NCBI RefSeq assembly: GCF_026586805.1
Contig: NZ_JAPFHA010000008.1
Coordinates: 1 to 64,000 of the forward strand
Source: Niveibacterium sp. 24ML
Lineage (GTDB): Bacteria; Pseudomonadota; Gammaproteobacteria; Burkholderiales; Rhodocyclaceae
DNA length: 64,000 nt
Direction of reading: 5' to 3'
Both the position numbers and the translations under genes were made by a program. Under the pieces are notes generated by a model that was given only the letters and a program-made list of their open reading frames with translations, was not told the DNA's origin and did no database searches. Positions 62,458 through 64,000 of this stretch are shown here, piece after piece; within the stretch, counting starts at the first letter, position 1; each line of letters starts with the position of its first letter.

Positions 62458-63671
62458 CAGAAGATGTAGTGGGCGGCAAGGCTGAACACGTCGGAATGCG
62501 TCTGTCCGGCCGGCAAAGGCACGGTGAAGCTGCCCTTGGCGCCGTTGCTCGGCTGCACACGGTCAAGCTGCAACTTGAGCGCCAGATTGAGCACCAGATC
62601 CCAGCGCAGGCCGACCGACACGGTGCGCTGGCTGTAGTTTTGCTGCGCCAGTACGTTGGCGACTGTCGCGCTGGCGAGCGGGTCGGTGATGCGGGCGTCG
62701 GCTTCGGTGTTGTGGCTGCGGCGTGCTGCGTAACCCACGAAGGGCATCCAGTCGCCGAAGCGGCGCCCGACCGTCAGGTAGGCGCCTGTGTCGCTGGCCA
62801 GCAGGCGTGAGTCGCCCGGGCGGGTTTCGGCGACTTCAGCAAGCAGCAGCCAGTCTTCCGTTTCATAGCGCAGGCCGGCGCTCAGGTAACCGGTGTTGCT
62901 GGATTCGGCAAAGGCGTAATCCGCGGCGACATCCGGTGCCCGCTGCTGCAGGAGCGCGAGCACACGATCGAACGCGGGCGACTCGAGCTGCGTGGTGCCG
63001 TTCTGCGCCATGACGCGAAAGGTCCAGTTGCTGTCGTAGAGCGTGAAGGCCATGCCGTAATAGGTGCCGCTCAGCGAAGCGCGCAGGGTCTCGTAGCGGT
63101 TGGCGCCGACGAAGGCTTCGGTTGCCAGCGACCACGGCCCCAGCGGCGTCAGATGGCGCAGGTAGGCGCCGTCAAAGAATTCGGTATTGGTGACCAGTGC
63201 GTACACCTCGCCCGGCGGGCGCACCCAGGGCTGCGCGTAGCGGACGTTGCGGGTATCGGTGAACAGGAAGAAGGGCATCATGTAACGCCCCAGCTTCACT
63301 TCGATCTGGGGCGTCAGCTGGATACCGGCATAGGCCCAGGTCAGCTTCAGCGGCGATCCATCGGACGGGGGATCGCGCAGCAGCACCTGCGCGGTGGCGT
63401 TCAGGCTGTCGCTATGGACATAACGCAGTTGCAGGCCCGCTTGCGTATCGACGCGCGGTGTCGCGGCAGTGCCGATGTCAGCGTCGGCGGTGGGGATGTA
63501 CTTGTAGCGGGCGTCGTCGAAACTCGAACGTGCAAGGCCTGCATTGATGAAGCCGTTGACCTGGATGGCGCCGCCCTCATCCGCCTGCGCCAGCGCTGCA
63601 GCCTGGCCAAGGATCAGCGCAGCCGCCAGCCGCCGGGCTCGACGCCAGGTCGAAACCGGGGAATGCCGCAC
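62457..63671 (-). CDS. outer-membrane porin-like barrel protein
   Basis: About 404 residues from a GTG that gives a signal peptide (RRLAAALILGQAAALAQA); the longest frame begins at 63803 and the true start is uncertain. The mature part is strand-rich (INAGLARSSFDDARYKYIP, VEVKLGRYMMPFFLF-like) and ends in Phe (SLAAHYIF), the barrel signal. It resembles proteobacterial porin-like proteins of unknown specificity. It heads the PstS-like and REC-REC-kinase genes, with translational coupling to the former. Confidence 0.78.
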   Translation of the reverse strand: MRHSPVSTWRRARRLAAALILGQAAALAQADEGGAIQVNGFINAGLARSSFDDARYKYIPTADADIGTAATPRVDTQAGLQLRYVHSDSLNATAQVLLRDPPSDGSPLKLTWAYAGIQLTPQIEVKLGRYMMPFFLFTDTRNVRYAQPWVRPPGEVYALVTNTEFFDGAYLRHLTPLGPWSLATEAFVGANRYETLRASLSGTYYGMAFTLYDSNWTFRVMAQNGTTQLESPAFDRVLALLQQRAPDVAADYAFAESSNTGYLSAGLRYETEDWLLLAEVAETRPGDSRLLASDTGAYLTVGRRFGDWMPFVGYAARRSHNTEADARITDPLASATVANVLAQQNYSQRTVSVGLRWDLVLNLALKLQLDRVQPSNGAKGSFTVPLPAGQTHSDVFSLAAHYIF

Positions 63672-63861
63672 AGAGCCGCATTGATCGCCAGAGCCGTTCA
63701 CGTTTGCCCGATCAGGAATTGCCGCAGCAGAAAGCCGCCAGATTGCATTACGGCGTATCGACGCCGAACTTGAATCTGCGCCCCAGGGCAAGCGTTGCGC
63801 CATCGATCGCCGCGCGGCATCAATGCGGCAAGCCCACCACGCGGGCGCAATCGGTATTTCA

Positions 63862-64000
63862 CTAAAGCCAGCGCTTGCGCCGGCGGTAGTGCTTGACGTC
63901 GCGAAAGCTCCTGCGCCCGGTGCTGGATAGACCGAGGTAGAACTCCTTCACATCTTCGTTGTTGCGCAGGGTGTCGGCATCGCCCTCCATCACCACGCGG
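63862..64000 (-). CDS. branched-chain amino acid ABC transporter ATPase, 3' end
   Basis: A partial gene that runs off the right edge, with its stop at 63862. The visible 45 residues read VVMEGDADTLRNNEDVKEFY, then LGLSSTGRRSFRDVKHYRRRKRWL, the typical C-terminal tail of LivF/LivG-type ATPases. The catalytic motifs lie outside the window. Confidence 0.8.
   Translation of the reverse strand, partial: RVVMEGDADTLRNNEDVKEFYLGLSSTGRRSFRDVKHYRRRKRWL

Overview
The window is high-GC chromosomal DNA of a betaproteobacterium, most plausibly of the Rhodocyclales (Uliginosibacterium/Niveibacterium type). This rests on gene content (DUF971-ubiE-Tim44-like-ubiJ cluster, OxyR, hemE, ttcA, dusA, MidA, ZnuD-like receptor, fatty acid cis/trans isomerase, STY0301- and DUF2145-family proteins) and on strong G/C-ending codon bias. 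The genus is an inference. There is no rRNA, CRISPR array, intact IS or prophage. One tRNA gene (Arg, anticodon CCG) was found.

Layout. 1-2.8 kb: an accessory patch in which an atypical methyltransferase gene abuts the 3' stump of a PLP aminotransferase gene followed by a GNAT gene. 2.8-4.7 kb: a divergent LysR/NmrA-type reductase pair around a palindromic operator. 4.8-8.3 kb: a likely zinc-uptake unit (Fur/Zur regulator, MerC-like membrane protein, small Cys-containing protein, ZnuD-like TonB receptor). 8.3-15.6 kb: GGDEF protein, Tet-type MFS exporter, flavocytochrome ferric reductase, fatty acid cis/trans isomerase. 15.6-18.5 kb: DUF971-ubiE-Tim44-like-ubiJ, ending in a terminator where ubiB is often found. 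18.7-20.5 kb: an M23 peptidase, membrane coiled-coil protein and bactofilin. 20.5-30.9 kb: S9 peptidase, OxyR, DegP-like protease, envelope proteins, a degraded response-regulator remnant, flavin reductase, pirin and cytochrome c. 30.9-42.8 kb: type Vd patatin autotransporter, tRNA-Arg, GGDEF/EAL enzyme, MBL hydrolase, a response regulator and a soluble histidine kinase separated by mscL, AsmA-like protein and an ABC exporter. 42.8-44.6 kb: an unrecognised gene lying between two diverged copies of the ABC exporter's 5' end. 44.6-53.1 kb: barrel protein, ComM, DJ-1/PfpI, MidA, DUF2804 and small genes. 53.2-59.5 kb: hemE, an FHA/cyclase-like protein, ttcA, pteridine reductase, dusA and a DUF2145 pair. 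59.8-64 kb: a three-gene set of outer-membrane barrel, small PstS-like protein and REC-REC-kinase, then the 3' end of a branched-chain amino acid transporter ATPase running off the right edge.

Most of the window is ordinary housekeeping and envelope DNA. The best leads are the repeat-bounded unknown gene, the barrel/PstS-like/REC-REC-kinase operon, the peptidase/coiled-coil/bactofilin cassette, the FHA protein with an altered cyclase active site, the structured stretch at 26.09-26.40 kb, two broken gene remnants, and several genes whose -10 box sits only 6-7 nt before the start codon. All calls come from reading the sequence; no database search was run.
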